From the NCBI RefSeq assembly GCF_000718085.1, contig NZ_JOEC01000001.1, forward strand, positions 372,001-436,000: DNA of 64,000 bases, written 5' to 3'. The first letter of the stretch is position 1. Each line of letters begins with the position of its first letter. Below the pieces are notes generated by a model. That model worked only from the letters and a program-made list of their open reading frames with translations, ran no database searches and was not told where the DNA came from. Positions 7,663-17,978 of the stretch are shown here, piece by piece. The translations under genes were made by a program, and so were the position numbers. This stretch comes from Mycetocola saprophilus. Lineage in GTDB: Bacteria > Actinomycetota > Actinomycetes > Actinomycetales > Microbacteriaceae.

Positions 7663-9036
7663 GTGACCGTTGTTGCCATCGCCATCTTTGTGATCACCCT
7701 GGTGCTGGTGATCTGGCAACCCCGAGGACTCGGCATCGGCTGGAGCGCGCTGGGCGGTGCCGCGCTGGCGCTGCTCACCACCGTTGTGAGCCTGAGTGAT
7801 ATCCCCACCGTCTGGGACATCGTGGGCAACGCGACGTTCGCGTTTGTGGGGATCGTGCTGATCTCGCTCATCCTGGACGAGTCCGGACTCTTTGAGTGGG
7901 CGGCCCTGCACGTGACCCGCTGGGGACGCGGTAACGGTCGCGCGCTGTTTGTCCTGGTGATCCTGCTGGGGGCGGTGATCTCGGCGCTGTTTGCCAACGA
8001 CGGGGCGGCGCTGATCCTCACCCCGATCGTGATCCAGATCCTGCTCGCCCTGAAATTCTCGGCCCGCGCCTCGCTGGGGTTTGTGCTCGCCTGCGGTTTT
8101 ATTGCCGACGCCGGCAGCCTGCCCCTGGTCATCTCCAACCTGGTCAACATCGTCAGCGCCGACTACTTCGGGGTGGATTTTGCCCGCTATGCGCTGGTCA
8201 TGGTTCCGGTGGGGATCGTGACCGTGGCGGCAAGCCTCGGCGTCCTCTACCTGGCGTTCAGACGCTCGATTCCCCGGCGCTACGATCCGGCCTCGGCAGC
8301 CGACCCGCGCTCGGCGATTCGCGATCCGCTGACCTTCACCGCCGGTTTTGTGGTGCTCGGGGTGCTGCTGGTGGGCTATTTTGTGGCCGATCCGCTGCAC
8401 ATCCCGCTCTCGATCGTGACCGCCGTGGGCGCGCTTGCGCTGATCCTGGTGGCCGCCCGGCAGCCCGCGTTCCTCTTTAGCCGGGCGAAGTCCCTCGAAG
8501 CGGGTGAGGGGGCGGGCACGGCACCCGATGGGAGCGTGCGGCTGCGGCGCATCTCGGTCACCAAGGTCGTCCGCGAGGCACCCTGGCAGATCGTGATCTT
8601 CTCGGTGGGGATGTACCTGGTGGTGTACGGCCTGCGAAATCAGGGCCTGACCGATCACCTGGCCGGGGTGTTTGCCGAGCTGGGCAACCACGGCGTGTGG
8701 ATCACCGCCCTGGGTGTCGGCGTGATCGTCGCGATCCTCGCCTCGATCATGAACAACCTGCCCACCGTGCTGATCGCGGCCCTGGCCATCGGCGCCGCCG
8801 GGGCCACCGGGCTGACCCACGAGGCGATGATCTACGCCAACGTGATCGGTTCGGACCTCGGCCCCAAGATTACCCCGATCGGCAGCCTGGCCACGCTGCT
8901 GTGGCTGCACGTGCTGGATCGCCGCGGCATCCACATCGGCTGGGGGCGCTACTTCAAGACCGGCATCGTGCTGACCCTGCCGGTGCTGGTGATCTCGCTG
9001 GCGAGCCTGGCCGGCTGGCTGCTGATCGTCGGATAG
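7663..9036 (+). CDS. arsB: arsenite efflux permease, ArsB/NhaD superfamily
   Basis: A 457-residue protein with about eleven membrane segments and the ion-transporter signature [15 protein letters not shown] (near residues 105-120) plus a second repeat around [10 protein letters not shown]. It should extrude As(OH)3 or arsenite using the proton gradient. GTG 7663 follows AAGGAG. It is in the same direction as arsR and completes the resistance path: ArsC reduces arsenate, ArsB exports arsenite. No arsA ATPase is nearby. Confidence 0.88.
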   Translation: MTVVAIAIFVITLVLVIWQPRGLGIGWSALGGAALALLTTVVSLSDIPTVWDIVGNATFAFVGIVLISLILDESGLFEWAALHVTRWGRGNGRALFVLVILLGAVISALFANDGAALILTPIVIQILLALKFSARASLGFVLACGFIADAGSLPLVISNLVNIVSADYFGVDFARYALVMVPVGIVTVAASLGVLYLAFRRSIPRRYDPASAADPRSAIRDPLTFTAGFVVLGVLLVGYFVADPLHIPLSIVTAVGALALILVAARQPAFLFSRAKSLEAGEGAGTAPDGSVRLRRISVTKVVREAPWQIVIFSVGMYLVVYGLRNQGLTDHLAGVFAELGNHGVWITALGVGVIVAILASIMNNLPTVLIAALAIGAAGATGLTHEAMIYANVIGSDLGPKITPIGSLATLLWLHVLDRRGIHIGWGRYFKTGIVLTLPVLVISLASLAGWLLIVG

Positions 9037-9110
9037 CGCACCCGCGCGCGACCGCGGTGTCCGCCCGGCTCCCTGGGGAACCGGACGGATGCGAGGGGTG
9101 TGGTGGGGTA

Positions 9111-10405
9111 CTAGCTCACCGCGCGGCGGCGACGGGCGCCGATGAACAGCACCGCGCCCAGGGCGATCAGGGCACCGATCGGCAGGGCAAACCCGGCGGC
9201 GTTTTCACCCGTGTGGGCGAGGATTCCGCCCGCAACCGCGGCGGCGTGTGCCGACGGGGAGGCGGTCCCGGGCGGAGCGGCCGGCGCCGAGGCGGTCGGG
9301 GTGCTCGAAGCCGGGGTCGAGGCGGTTGGGCTCGGGGTTGGCGTGGGATTCACGGCCCGGGCCTTGACGGTGATCGTCACCGAGGTGTCGAGCGGGTTGG
9401 TGCCCGGCTGGTCTTCATCGTTGACCGCGGGGACCGCGCGCAGTGCTTGGAGGTCCATCGGTGCCTGCGGGTCGCGCTCGATCAGGTACACGGTCACCGG
9501 GACCGTGTAGACACCGGGGGTGGTCGCGGTGCCGGACAGGGTGAAGGTCATCGGGGCGACGGGCTGGTCACCCGCGGCGCGGGCCGCCAGCGCGGGGAAC
9601 TCGGGTTCGAGGTTATCCGTGGCCGTCAGCTGCAGACCCGCGGGCAGGGTGCCCACGTGGATCACCGGCTTATAGGTGGGGTGGGCGAAATAGTGGAAGT
9701 CGATCAGTCGCTGGTCGAAGGAGGCTTCGACATCCTGCGAAATCGCGACGTTCGCGTCCACGGTGGTGCCGGTGAGCGGGATCAGCGAGTCCCGAACCCC
9801 CCGTGGTCTCACCAAAGTGCCGCTTAAGTGCCGGGAGGGTGCCGCGCACGAAGTCGAGGGCCGCCTGCTGGGAGGACTCGAATCCGGCCACATAGTCCTG
9901 CACGAGCACCGTGGTGGTGAAGGTGCTGGCACCGGTGGTGGCGATGCTGATGTTGCTGGGGAAGGTGGCATCCGGGGTGAAGGTCGGCGCGCTACCGTTG
10001 GTGTCCACCGCGAAGCCCAGGACCGGGCCGAAGAGCTCCGGGCCATCCCAGGCGAGGAGGGTGTTGCCCTTCTGTTCGGTCTGCGTGCTCTGATCCGAGC
10101 CCAGGTTGGCGAACAGGGTCGAGGTGACGTTGGCGGTGTTGCCCCCGGTGATCGAGTACGACCAGCGCCCATAGTTACCCTGGAAGGTGAGCACGAGCTT
10201 CACGGTGAAGTTGCCGTACAGCTCGGTGCCGGTGTTGCCGGTCAGGGTCAGGGTCGAGGTTCCGCCCTCGTTCAGGTCGAGATCGGTGGTGCTGGCGGAG
10301 AATTCCCAGGAGCGATCGCCCTCGGTCAGTGCCAGACCGACGCCGACGCCGGTGGCGGTGGCGCGGCGGGTTCGGGTGCCCGCGCGGAGGGGGGGAGGGG
10401 TTCAC
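9111..10405 (-). pseudogene. broken copy of an LPXTG-type surface protein (signal deletion, two frameshifts)
   Basis: The minus strand carries, in three successive frames, a relative of the protein at 22314-23867. The GTG start context GATTGGA-TCCT-GTG (GTG 10405) matches the intact copy. A frame change is needed at a G7 run (plus 10389-10395) and another at a C6 run (9797-9802). Between the residual GVGVGLAL signal core and the first domain, about 70 residues present in the paralog are missing, including the signal cleavage region. The 3' part is intact: a SGTATTPGVYTVPVTVYL module, Pro/Thr/Ala-rich linker, LAHTG sorting motif, membrane helix and RRRR tail. Sequencing errors could explain the homopolymer shifts but not the deletion. 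Confidence 0.8.
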
Positions 10406-10566
10406 AGGATCCAATCGGGGTGGATTCGCAGCGTCATGGGTCGACAGCAGGGTGTCGGTGTGATGCGAATAATCGCTTGACACCGTAGTGGAAAATCCCA
10501 GGAGACGTGAAGCAGTGTAGCGAATATTTCGCCCGTGTTACCCGAGTGGACCCGGGATGCCCAAAC

Positions 10567-10606
10567 GCCCCGCCCCCGAGCCGAACGATCGGCGCGGAGG
10601 CGGGGC
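10567..10606 (-). terminator. possible terminator of the GH3 gene
   Basis: GCCCCGCC (10567-10574) and GGCGGGGC (10599-10606) pair just past the GH3 stop; on the minus strand the stem is followed by GTTTGGG. The loop is long and the U-run short, so this is tentative. Confidence 0.4.
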
Positions 10607-10622
10607 ACGGTGCGGGGCGCCG

Positions 10623-12863
10623 TTAGCGCTGGCTGGCCACAAACGCCACCATCTCGCGCACCCGCTCCAGGGTCAGGCCCATCTTCCAGGACACCAGCTT
10701 GATGATCGGCACCTGCTCCACCATCCGCAGCAGCTCGGGGGCACCGCCGGCGGCAAACGCCTCCATTCGATCCCGAACGCTCTGCAGCAGCCGGCCACCC
10801 ACCGGGTGCGCAAACCACTCACCCACGGTGGAGTACTCGCTGAGCTCGGGCACCCAGCCGTCTCCGGGCACCTCGATGGTCTCGCTCAGATGAATGCGCC
10901 GGGAGGAGGAGCCGACCTGCACGGTGTAGGCCCCGGCATCCACGCGCCAGCGGTGCTGACCCGAGTCCCAGGTGGCGAAGTCGCGGGCGCTCAGGTTCAG
11001 GGTTACCCGCTCGCTTTCCCCGGGGGCCAGGTGCACCTTGGCGAATCCGCGCAGCTCGTGCGCGGGACGGGTCGGAGTGCCCTCGGTGGTGCCCACATAG
11101 AGCTGAACCACCTCGGATCCGGCGCGCTTGCCGACGTTGGTGATGGTGGCCGACACCACCCAGGTGTGGGGATCGGTGCCCGGCACCACGGCGAGATCGG
11201 CAAAGTCGAAGCGGGTATAGCCCAGGCCGAAGCCGAACTCATAGGCGACCGGCACATCCAGCGTGTTGTAGTGGCGGTAGCCCACATAGACGCCCTCGCC
11301 GTACCCCACGTGTCCGTCGCGTCCGGGGAAGTGCAGGAATGACGGGGTGTCCGAGAGGCGCAGCGGGATGGTTTCGGTTAGGCGGCCGCCGGGGGAGGAC
11401 AGGCCAAACAGGACCTCGGCGGTGGCCAGGCCGCCGCCCTGGCCCAGCAGCCAGGTTTCCAGGATCGCCTCCACCGAGGATGCCCACTCCGCCACCTCGA
11501 CCGTGGCCCCATTGGAGAGCACCACGACGATCGGGATGTTCAGGGTGGTCAGGCGTTCAAGCAGCGCGAGCTGCCCGGCGGGCAGCGCCAGGGTGTCGCG
11601 GTCAAAGCCCTCGGATTCGAAGCCGTCGGGCAGGCCCAGGAACAGCAGGATCTGCTCGGCGCCGGTCGCCGCGTTCACGGCCTCCTCGGCCAGGGACGCG
11701 GCGGTGTCCGGGGTATCGGTGAGCGAGAATCCGGGCGCAAAGGCGACGTTTTTGGCGCCGATCAGCGCGGTAATCTCCTCGAGGGCGCCGGATAGGCGGG
11801 TGGGAACTACGCGGCTGGATCCGCCACCCTGATAGCGCGGGGTGCGGGCGAACTCGCCGATCACCGCGATCCGCGCGCCGGCGGCGGGATCCAGCGGCAG
11901 CAGGTCGCCCTCGTTGCGCAGCAGGACCATCGCCTCGGCGGCGGCATCGGCGGCCAGGCGGTGGTGGGCGTCCACATCCACCGGATCGGTCGCGAGTGCC
12001 GGGTCGGTGGTGCGCGCGCCCAGCAGGCGCAGGCGCTCCGCCACGGTGTCCAGCACGGCCTCGTCGAGGGTGCCATTGTTGACCGCGTCCACAATTTCGG
12101 CATCCGTCTCCGACGGCGGCATCTCCAGATCGAGGCCCGCGGCTACCGAGGCGACCCGGTCATTCACCGCGCCCCAGTCGGACATGAGCACGCCGTCAAA
12201 GCCCCACTCGCCGCGCAGCAGGTCCGTGAGCAGCGCCGGATCCTCGCTGGCGAAGGTGCCGTTGATGCGGTTGTAGGCCGACATCAGCGCCCAGGGCTGC
12301 GCCTCGGTCACCACGTGCTCAAACGCCGGGAGATAGATTTCGCGCAGGGTGCGCTCATCCACATCGGCGCTCACCCGCATCCGGTCGGTCTCCTGGTTGT
12401 TGACCGCAAAGTGCTTGGGGGTTGCGGCCACGCCCCGGGACTGGATGCCGCGCACCAGGGCGGCGGCGATCCGTCCGGTGATGTGCGGGTCCTCGGACAC
12501 GTACTCAAAGTTGCGCCCACCCAGCGGGGAGCGCTTGATGTTCATGCCCGGACCCAGCAGCACGTGCACCCCCTGCGCGCGGGCCTCGCGGCCCAGCGCC
12601 TCGCCGATGCGGTGGGCGAGGTCCACGTTCCAGGAGGATCCGAGGCCCACGGCGGGCGGGAAGCAGGTGGCCGGGACGCTGTCGCCGATGCCGAGGTTGT
12701 CGCCGCCCTCCTGCTGGCGACGCAGGCCGTGCGGCCCGTCGGTGAGCATCAGGCGCGGGATGTCCCCGGCGGCAGTGGAGTACCAGGTGGCGCTGCCCGA
12801 GGTGAGCGAGGCCTTTTCTTCGAGGGTCAGCTCGGCGGGGGAGTCGGGGGAAGGGGATGTCAT
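10623..12863 (-). CDS. glycoside hydrolase family 3 (beta-glucosidase-like)
   Basis: A 746-residue enzyme hydrolysing non-reducing beta-linked sugars with retention. The catalytic Asp nucleophile lies in VLMSDWGAV, and the acid/base Glu is probably in ESEGFDR. Substrate-side motifs are LTDGPHGLR, PKHFAVNNQE and GRNFEYVSEDP. A fibronectin-III-like domain (ELRGFAKVHLAPGE onward) ends the fold. There is no signal peptide, so the substrate must be imported. It is not the short NagZ type. ATG 12863 overlaps the stop of the upstream TetR gene (ATGA). It faces away from the Opp-type importer and probably trims the imported oligosaccharides. Confidence 0.9.
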   Translation of the reverse strand: MTSPSPDSPAELTLEEKASLTSGSATWYSTAAGDIPRLMLTDGPHGLRRQQEGGDNLGIGDSVPATCFPPAVGLGSSWNVDLAHRIGEALGREARAQGVHVLLGPGMNIKRSPLGGRNFEYVSEDPHITGRIAAALVRGIQSRGVAATPKHFAVNNQETDRMRVSADVDERTLREIYLPAFEHVVTEAQPWALMSAYNRINGTFASEDPALLTDLLRGEWGFDGVLMSDWGAVNDRVASVAAGLDLEMPPSETDAEIVDAVNNGTLDEAVLDTVAERLRLLGARTTDPALATDPVDVDAHHRLAADAAAEAMVLLRNEGDLLPLDPAAGARIAVIGEFARTPRYQGGGSSRVVPTRLSGALEEITALIGAKNVAFAPGFSLTDTPDTAASLAEEAVNAATGAEQILLFLGLPDGFESEGFDRDTLALPAGQLALLERLTTLNIPIVVVLSNGATVEVAEWASSVEAILETWLLGQGGGLATAEVLFGLSSPGGRLTETIPLRLSDTPSFLHFPGRDGHVGYGEGVYVGYRHYNTLDVPVAYEFGFGLGYTRFDFADLAVVPGTDPHTWVVSATITNVGKRAGSEVVQLYVGTTEGTPTRPAHELRGFAKVHLAPGESERVTLNLSARDFATWDSGQHRWRVDAGAYTVQVGSSSRRIHLSETIEVPGDGWVPELSEYSTVGEWFAHPVGGRLLQSVRDRMEAFAAGGAPELLRMVEQVPIIKLVSWKMGLTLERVREMVAFVASQR

Positions 12864-13519
12864 CGAATCGGTGTCCTTTCGGGGTGGCCCGCGGTAACGC
12901 CGGGGCGATACTCGGGAAAACTGGGAGCCGGCCGCGGGGTGATCCCCAGGGTGCGCAGAAAGACCACGAGTGAATCGTAGGTCGTGACGCGGTCCGGCGC
13001 GAGCATCCACTGCAGCTGCAGGCCGTCGGCGAGGGCGACAAACTGGCGTGCGGCATCCAGCGGGGAGATGTCCACCGGGGGCGGCGACTCGGCAAAGAGC
13101 TCGGCGAAGGCGCGTCCGGCCACCGTGCACAGCAGCTCGTAGCGGTCGGCGAAGAAAACGTGCGCCGGATGCTCGGGGTCGGTGGCCTCGCTGGACACCT
13201 TCACAAACAGCGAGACGATGCCCGGGCGATAGACGTTGTCGTGGATCACATGCAGCGCCCATTCAAGCACCTCGAGCCCGTGGGCACCGTCGCGCAGCTC
13301 GGCGATATCCGAGCTGTCTCGGCGGCGCAGCACCTCGAGTAGCAGCTCGTCCTTGCTGCCGAAGTGGTGCAGGAGACCTACGTGACTGATGTGGGCGTTG
13401 GCCGCGATCTCGCGGATCGAGACGCCCTTGAAGCCCGATTCGGCAAACAGCTCAAACGCCGAGTCGATGATGCGGGTGCGGGTTTGCCCGCCCTTGCGAG
13501 TCGGGGGCGTGGGGGTCAC
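12860..13519 (-). CDS. TetR family regulator, coupled to GH3
   Basis: A 219-residue repressor-type protein: N-terminal helix-turn-helix with ISHVGLLHHFGSKDELL, and a C-terminal domain containing SSEATDPEHPAH and ADGLQLQW. It is clearly related to the regulator at 21474-22178, which closes the other end of this sugar cluster. GTG 13519 with GAGGAG upstream is preferred because an ATG ten bases upstream is in another frame. Its stop overlaps the GH3 start. It is divergent from the transporter operon, and the palindrome at 13585-13596 is a candidate target. Confidence 0.88.
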   Translation of the reverse strand: MTPTPPTRKGGQTRTRIIDSAFELFAESGFKGVSIREIAANAHISHVGLLHHFGSKDELLLEVLRRRDSSDIAELRDGAHGLEVLEWALHVIHDNVYRPGIVSLFVKVSSEATDPEHPAHVFFADRYELLCTVAGRAFAELFAESPPPVDISPLDAARQFVALADGLQLQWMLAPDRVTTYDSLVVFLRTLGITPRPAPSFPEYRPGVTAGHPERTPIR

Positions 13520-13584
13520 AGGGTCTCATCTCCTCGCTGAAATTCGGTGTGCGGCGGCGCGAATGCCCCGCTGAAAATAAAAAG

Positions 13585-13613
13585 TACCACATGGTAGAAA
13601 AATGTGTATAGGA
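13585..13613. promoter_or_regulatory. palindrome and -10-like element in the divergent sugar-operon promoter region
   Basis: TACCA-CA-TGGTA (13585-13596) is a short perfect dyad in an A/T-rich stretch. TATAGGAT follows at about 13606-13613, about 75 bases before the lipoprotein gene, and could be the -10 of the plus-strand operon. Binding by the adjacent TetR protein is inferred. Confidence 0.4.
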
Positions 13614-13689
13614 TGACGTACACCCCAACTGGGGACCCCCAACCCGATCCCGATTTCGATCAGTGATCTAAGCAACGAGGTTTAGAACT

Positions 13690-15219
13690 ATGAAACTTGG
13701 AAAGTGGAGTGGCTTTGCCGCACTCACCCTCGCCACGGGTGTTTTGCTGTCCGGATGTGCGGGCGCAGCTCAATCTCCGGCGGCATCCGACACCCTCAAC
13801 ATCGCCACGCTAAGTATCCCGCAGAGCCTGGACCCCACCGCCGCCACCGGCAGCAACGTGCCGTTCTTCCAGGCGGTCTATGACACACTGATTCGACGTC
13901 AGGCCAACGGGGACTTCACCCCGATGCTCGCCACCAAGTGGGAGTACAACGCCGACAACACCCAGCTCACCCTCACCCTGCGTGACGACGTGAAGTTCCA
14001 CGACGGTACACCCTTCAATGCCGAAGCGGTCAAGGCCAACATGGACCGGTTCCGAACCAGCACCGGTGGCGATTCCAAGGGGCTCAAAAACATCTCCGAA
14101 ATCACCGTCGTAGACCCCACCCACGTCACCATCACGCTGAGTGCCCCGGACCCCAGCCTGCTGTTCCGCCTGAGTGACTCGGCGGGTCTGATGGCCAACC
14201 CGGCCGCGTTTGCCAACCCGGACGCCCTGAAAACCACCCCGGACGGTACCGGCCCCTATCAGCTGGACAAAAGTAAAACCGTGATCGGCACCAAGTGGGT
14301 TTACGACCGTGATCCCAAGTACTGGGGCGACAAGCTGCCCTATCAGACGCTGACCCTGAGCGTCTTCGACAACGAAAACGCGATTGTTAACGGCCTGAAG
14401 ACCGGTCAGATCGACACCGCGCTGCTGCAGAGTGCCGATCAGCGCGCCGCCGCCAAGCAGGACGCACAGCTGAAGATCCAGGACTCCAACGTCGACGTGC
14501 AGAGCATCATCCTGTTTGACCGCGCCGGTGCGATGGTCCCCGCGCTCGGCGACGCCCGCGTGCGTCAGGCGCTGAACTACGCCATCGACCGCGACACCAT
14601 GCTCAAGCAGATCCGTCAGGGACTGGGCACCACCACCAGCCAGATGTTTGGCACCGACACCCTGGGCTATGACAAGTCGCTGGACAACTACTACACCCAC
14701 GACCCCAAGAAGGCCAAGGAACTCCTGGCCGAGGCAGGCTACGCCAACGGGTTCGACCTGACCCTGCCGCGGATGGCGGCCATCGTGGACGACGCGCTCG
14801 CCGCCTCGCTCAAGGCCGACTTCGCCGCCGTGGGTGTGAAGCTCACCTGGCAGGACGTCGACCAGGCCACCGCACTCAAGCAGATCTTCACCGATAAGGG
14901 CTTCCCCGGCCTCGTGCTGAGCCTCGGTCAGCCGGCAAACGACTGGCTGATGATCTCCAGCCAGCTGCTGCCGGGCTCGTTCAACATCTTCGGATACACC
15001 GATCCCGAGGCCACCGAACTGGTGAACAAGATTCAGCACGAGTCCGTCGCCGATTCGAAGGCCGACGCCCAGGCGCTCAACAAGCACATTGTTGAGCAGG
15101 GGTGGTTTGTTCCCTTCTATCGCCAGACCTATGCCCTGGTCACCGACGGCAGCGTTAACGTGACCCAGCAGTCGGGTATGGCCGTGCCGTCGATCTACAA
15201 CTACACCCCGGCCAAGTAA
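13690..15219 (+). CDS. ABC transporter solute-binding lipoprotein, family 5 (oligosaccharide/peptide)
   Basis: A 509-residue extracytoplasmic binding protein. A signal peptide ends in the lipobox LLSGC, with Cys23 predicted to be lipid-modified. The family 5 core is recognisable: IPQSLDPTAATGS, ADNTQLTLTLRDDVKFHDGTPF and VRQALNYAIDR. It opens an operon with two permease modules, two ATPases, GH20 and a sugar kinase, so its ligand is probably a GlcNAc- or glucose-containing oligosaccharide rather than a peptide. It has a strong preference for C-ending codons, suggesting high expression. Confidence 0.9.
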   Translation: MKLGKWSGFAALTLATGVLLSGCAGAAQSPAASDTLNIATLSIPQSLDPTAATGSNVPFFQAVYDTLIRRQANGDFTPMLATKWEYNADNTQLTLTLRDDVKFHDGTPFNAEAVKANMDRFRTSTGGDSKGLKNISEITVVDPTHVTITLSAPDPSLLFRLSDSAGLMANPAAFANPDALKTTPDGTGPYQLDKSKTVIGTKWVYDRDPKYWGDKLPYQTLTLSVFDNENAIVNGLKTGQIDTALLQSADQRAAAKQDAQLKIQDSNVDVQSIILFDRAGAMVPALGDARVRQALNYAIDRDTMLKQIRQGLGTTTSQMFGTDTLGYDKSLDNYYTHDPKKAKELLAEAGYANGFDLTLPRMAAIVDDALAASLKADFAAVGVKLTWQDVDQATALKQIFTDKGFPGLVLSLGQPANDWLMISSQLLPGSFNIFGYTDPEATELVNKIQHESVADSKADAQALNKHIVEQGWFVPFYRQTYALVTDGSVNVTQQSGMAVPSIYNYTPAK

Positions 15220-15243
15220 CAGGTAAGGCTCGTCCCCACGACC

Positions 15244-16185
15244 ATGATTTCCTTTCTCATTCGACGGCTCCTGGCGAGTATCGTCCTGCTGTTTGTCATC
15301 TCGGCAATAACATTCCTTCTGCTCTCCGCCCCGCACACCGATGTGGGACGTGTCCTGCTCGGTCAGGCGGCGGAGCAGAGCCTCGTTGACGCAAAAAACG
15401 CGGAGCTCGGGCTCAATCAGCCGGTACTCGTGCAGTATCTCACCTGGTTGGGTAACGCACTCCGCGGTGACCTGGGTTCGTCCTGGTTTACCAGCGAGAA
15501 TGTGCTCAGCGCGATTGGCAACCGGATCCCGGTCACCCTCTCCCTGATGGTGGGTGTGACCCTGATCACCGCGGTTGTCTCGTTTGCGCTGGGGATCTGG
15601 GCCGGTGTGCGCCGCGGCGCCGCCGACCGGTTTGTCCAGATCATCGGGGTCGTGGGGTACGCCCTGCCCGGCTTCCTGGTCACCCTGATCATGGTGCTGG
15701 TGTTTGCGGTACAGCTGCGCTGGTTCCCAGCGATCGGCTACGTGGACTTCTTCACCTCCCCGGCGGGCTGGCTCTCCACCGTGACGCTGCCGATCCTGGC
15801 GCTCTCGGTCGGATCGATCGCCGGGGTCTCCCAGCAGGTGCGCGCCTCGGTTATCGAGGTCATGCGTAAGGACTACGTGCGCACGCTGCGCTCGCGGGGG
15901 CTCAGCCCGCGCCGGATCATCTTCCGGCACGTGCTGCGAAACGCCTCGGCCCCCGCCCTCACGGTGCTCGGCATGCAGTTTGTGGGCATGCTGGGCGGCG
16001 CGGTCATCGTCGAGCAGATCTTCGGTCTGCCGGGTATTGGCAGCATGACCGTCTCCTATACAACCCGGGGTGATATCCCCATCATCATGGGCCTGGTGAT
16101 GTTCACGGTGATCGGCGTGGTGGTTATTAACCTCCTCGTGGACGTCGTGGTGAGCTGGCTCAACCCGAAAGCGAGACTCGCATGA
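15244..16185 (+). CDS. ABC permease, DppB/OppB type
   Basis: A 313-residue inner-membrane subunit with six predicted helices and the EAA-type loop RKDYVRTLRSRGLSPRR around residue 205, which contacts the ATPases. The N-terminal FLIRRLLASIVLLF start and ADR-type cytoplasmic loop fit the DppB family. ATG 15244 lies 24 bases behind the lipoprotein gene. The stop overlaps the next start (ATGA, 16182-16185). Confidence 0.92.
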   Translation: MISFLIRRLLASIVLLFVISAITFLLLSAPHTDVGRVLLGQAAEQSLVDAKNAELGLNQPVLVQYLTWLGNALRGDLGSSWFTSENVLSAIGNRIPVTLSLMVGVTLITAVVSFALGIWAGVRRGAADRFVQIIGVVGYALPGFLVTLIMVLVFAVQLRWFPAIGYVDFFTSPAGWLSTVTLPILALSVGSIAGVSQQVRASVIEVMRKDYVRTLRSRGLSPRRIIFRHVLRNASAPALTVLGMQFVGMLGGAVIVEQIFGLPGIGSMTVSYTTRGDIPIIMGLVMFTVIGVVVINLLVDVVVSWLNPKARLA

Positions 16186-17978
16186 GTGATCCCATTCCGG
16201 ACTCGACCGCCGCGATTGCGCTGGCCCCCACGGCCCGCCCGGTCACCGCGTTCCGCCGCTTCCTGAGCAAGCCCCTGGCCGTGGCCGCGGCGATTGTGCT
16301 GGCCCTCGTGGTGCTGGTGGCGATCTTCGCGCCGCTGCTTGCCCCGTTTGATCCCGGTGCCTCCTCGCTCAAGGATGCCTTCGGTCCCGCCGACGGAACC
16401 CACCTGCTGGGCTTCGACTCGGCCGGGCGCGACGTCTTCAGCCGCCTGATCTGGGGTGCCCAGAACACCATGAGCGGTGCGGGCATCGCGCTGATCGTGG
16501 CGCTGGTCCTGGGCATCCCGACCGGTCTGATCGCCGGTTACTACGGGCGCTGGTTCGATTCGGCCTCGAGCTGGATCGTGAACCTGGTGATGTCCCTCCC
16601 GGCGATGGTGGTGCTGCTGGCTTCGCGGGCGATCCTCGGCCCGACCGTCTGGGTCCTGATGATCGTGATGGGTGTCCTGGTGGCCCCGAGCTTCTTCCGC
16701 CTGGTGCGCGGCATCGTGGGCAATGTCCGCAACGAGCTGTATGTGGACGCCGCCCGGGTGTCGGGTCTGCGGGACTGGCGCATCATCGGTCGCCACGTGT
16801 TCATCGTGGTACGCGCGCCGATCATCATTCAGGTGGCTCTGGTGGCCGGCGTGGCCATCGGGCTGCAGGCGGGTCTGGAGTTTCTGGGAATCTCCAGCGG
16901 CGACACCCCGACCTGGGGTGCGATGCTCAACGAGGCGTTCCAGAACATTCAGCGCGCGCCACTGCTGCTGCTCTGGCCCGGTCTGGCTCTGGGCCTCACG
17001 AGTGCCTCGCTGGTGCTGCTAGCCAGCGGTCTCTCCGACGTGCTGGGCGAGCGCGGTGCCCCCGCGGCCCGCCGCCGCAAGAACAAGAACGCCGCCCCCG
17101 CGGACGTGGTTCCCAGCACCTCGGTGCCGGCCCCGGAAACCCGCGGTGCGCTGCTCTCGATCCGCGACCTGGCCGTGAGCTACGAGCTGGCCGACGGGAG
17201 CGACCGAGAGGTTGTGCACGGCATCAATCTGGACATCGAGCCCGGGGAAATCCTCGGCCTGGTGGGGGAGTCAGGTTCGGGAAAGAGCCAGACGGCGTTC
17301 TCGATCCTGGGCATCCTGCCCGAGGGCGGATCGGTCTCCCGCGGCAGCGTGACCATTCAGGGCACCGAGGTCATCGGCCTGGCCGAGAAGAAGCACCGCG
17401 AGCTGCGCGGCACCGTGGTGGCCTATGTGCCGCAGGAGCCGATGAGTAACCTCGATCCGTCCTTCACGATCGGCGATCAGCTCGCCGAACCGCTGCGCGT
17501 GCGCCTGGGACTCTCCAAGCAGGCGGCCAAGGCGCGAGTGCTGGAGCTGCTGCAGATGGTGGAGATCGCCGATCCCGCCCGCACCTTCGCCGCCTACCCG
17601 CATGAAATCTCCGGTGGCATGGCGCAGCGCGTGCTGATCGCCGGGGCCATGTCCTGCGACCCCGACCTGCTGGTGGCCGATGAGCCCACCACCGCGCTGG
17701 ATGTGACCGTTCAGGCCGAGGTGCTCAGCCTGCTGCGTCGCCTGCGCGCGGACCGCGGCATCGGCGTGCTGATCGTGACCCACAACCTCGGCGTGGTTGC
17801 CGACCTCTGCGATCGCGTGGCGGTCATGCAGCAGGGTCGGATCGTCGAGCAGGGCACCACCGAACAGATCCTGGTTACCCCCGAACACCCCTATACCCGC
17901 CAGCTGCTGGGGGCCGCACTCGACGGTGTCGACGCGCGTCCCGAATGGCAGCCCCGATCCACGGAGGTCTCCGCATGA
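16182..17978 (+). CDS. fused ABC permease (DppC-like) and ATPase (DppD-like)
   Basis: A 598-residue natural fusion. Residues 1-290 are a DppC-type permease (six helices; EAA loop [14 protein letters not shown]). A charged, Pro/Ala-rich linker (about 291-325) follows, then a complete nucleotide-binding domain: Walker A GESGSGKS (about 362-369), a Q-loop in YVPQEP, signature ISGGMAQR, Walker B with DEPTTALD, and the H-loop THNLG. The reading frame is continuous with no stop or start between the domains. It overlaps the permease before and the ATPase after by four bases each. With the separate ATPase, one transporter would still have two nucleotide sites. Confidence 0.93.
   Translation: MSDPIPDSTAAIALAPTARPVTAFRRFLSKPLAVAAAIVLALVVLVAIFAPLLAPFDPGASSLKDAFGPADGTHLLGFDSAGRDVFSRLIWGAQNTMSGAGIALIVALVLGIPTGLIAGYYGRWFDSASSWIVNLVMSLPAMVVLLASRAILGPTVWVLMIVMGVLVAPSFFRLVRGIVGNVRNELYVDAARVSGLRDWRIIGRHVFIVVRAPIIIQVALVAGVAIGLQAGLEFLGISSGDTPTWGAMLNEAFQNIQRAPLLLLWPGLALGLTSASLVLLASGLSDVLGERGAPAARRRKNKNAAPADVVPSTSVPAPETRGALLSIRDLAVSYELADGSDREVVHGINLDIEPGEILGLVGESGSGKSQTAFSILGILPEGGSVSRGSVTIQGTEVIGLAEKKHRELRGTVVAYVPQEPMSNLDPSFTIGDQLAEPLRVRLGLSKQAAKARVLELLQMVEIADPARTFAAYPHEISGGMAQRVLIAGAMSCDPDLLVADEPTTALDVTVQAEVLSLLRRLRADRGIGVLIVTHNLGVVADLCDRVAVMQQGRIVEQGTTEQILVTPEHPYTRQLLGAALDGVDARPEWQPRSTEVSA

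Noticed and set aside
9037..9110. GC-rich partial stem between arsB and the decayed surface-protein gene as terminator
   Set aside because: Only short, interrupted pairing (GTCCG...CGGAC) and no U-run.
13810..15930. Long antisense open frame across the binding protein and permease genes
   Set aside because: Complement-strand shadow of strongly biased codons; the sense strand encodes clear ABC subunits.
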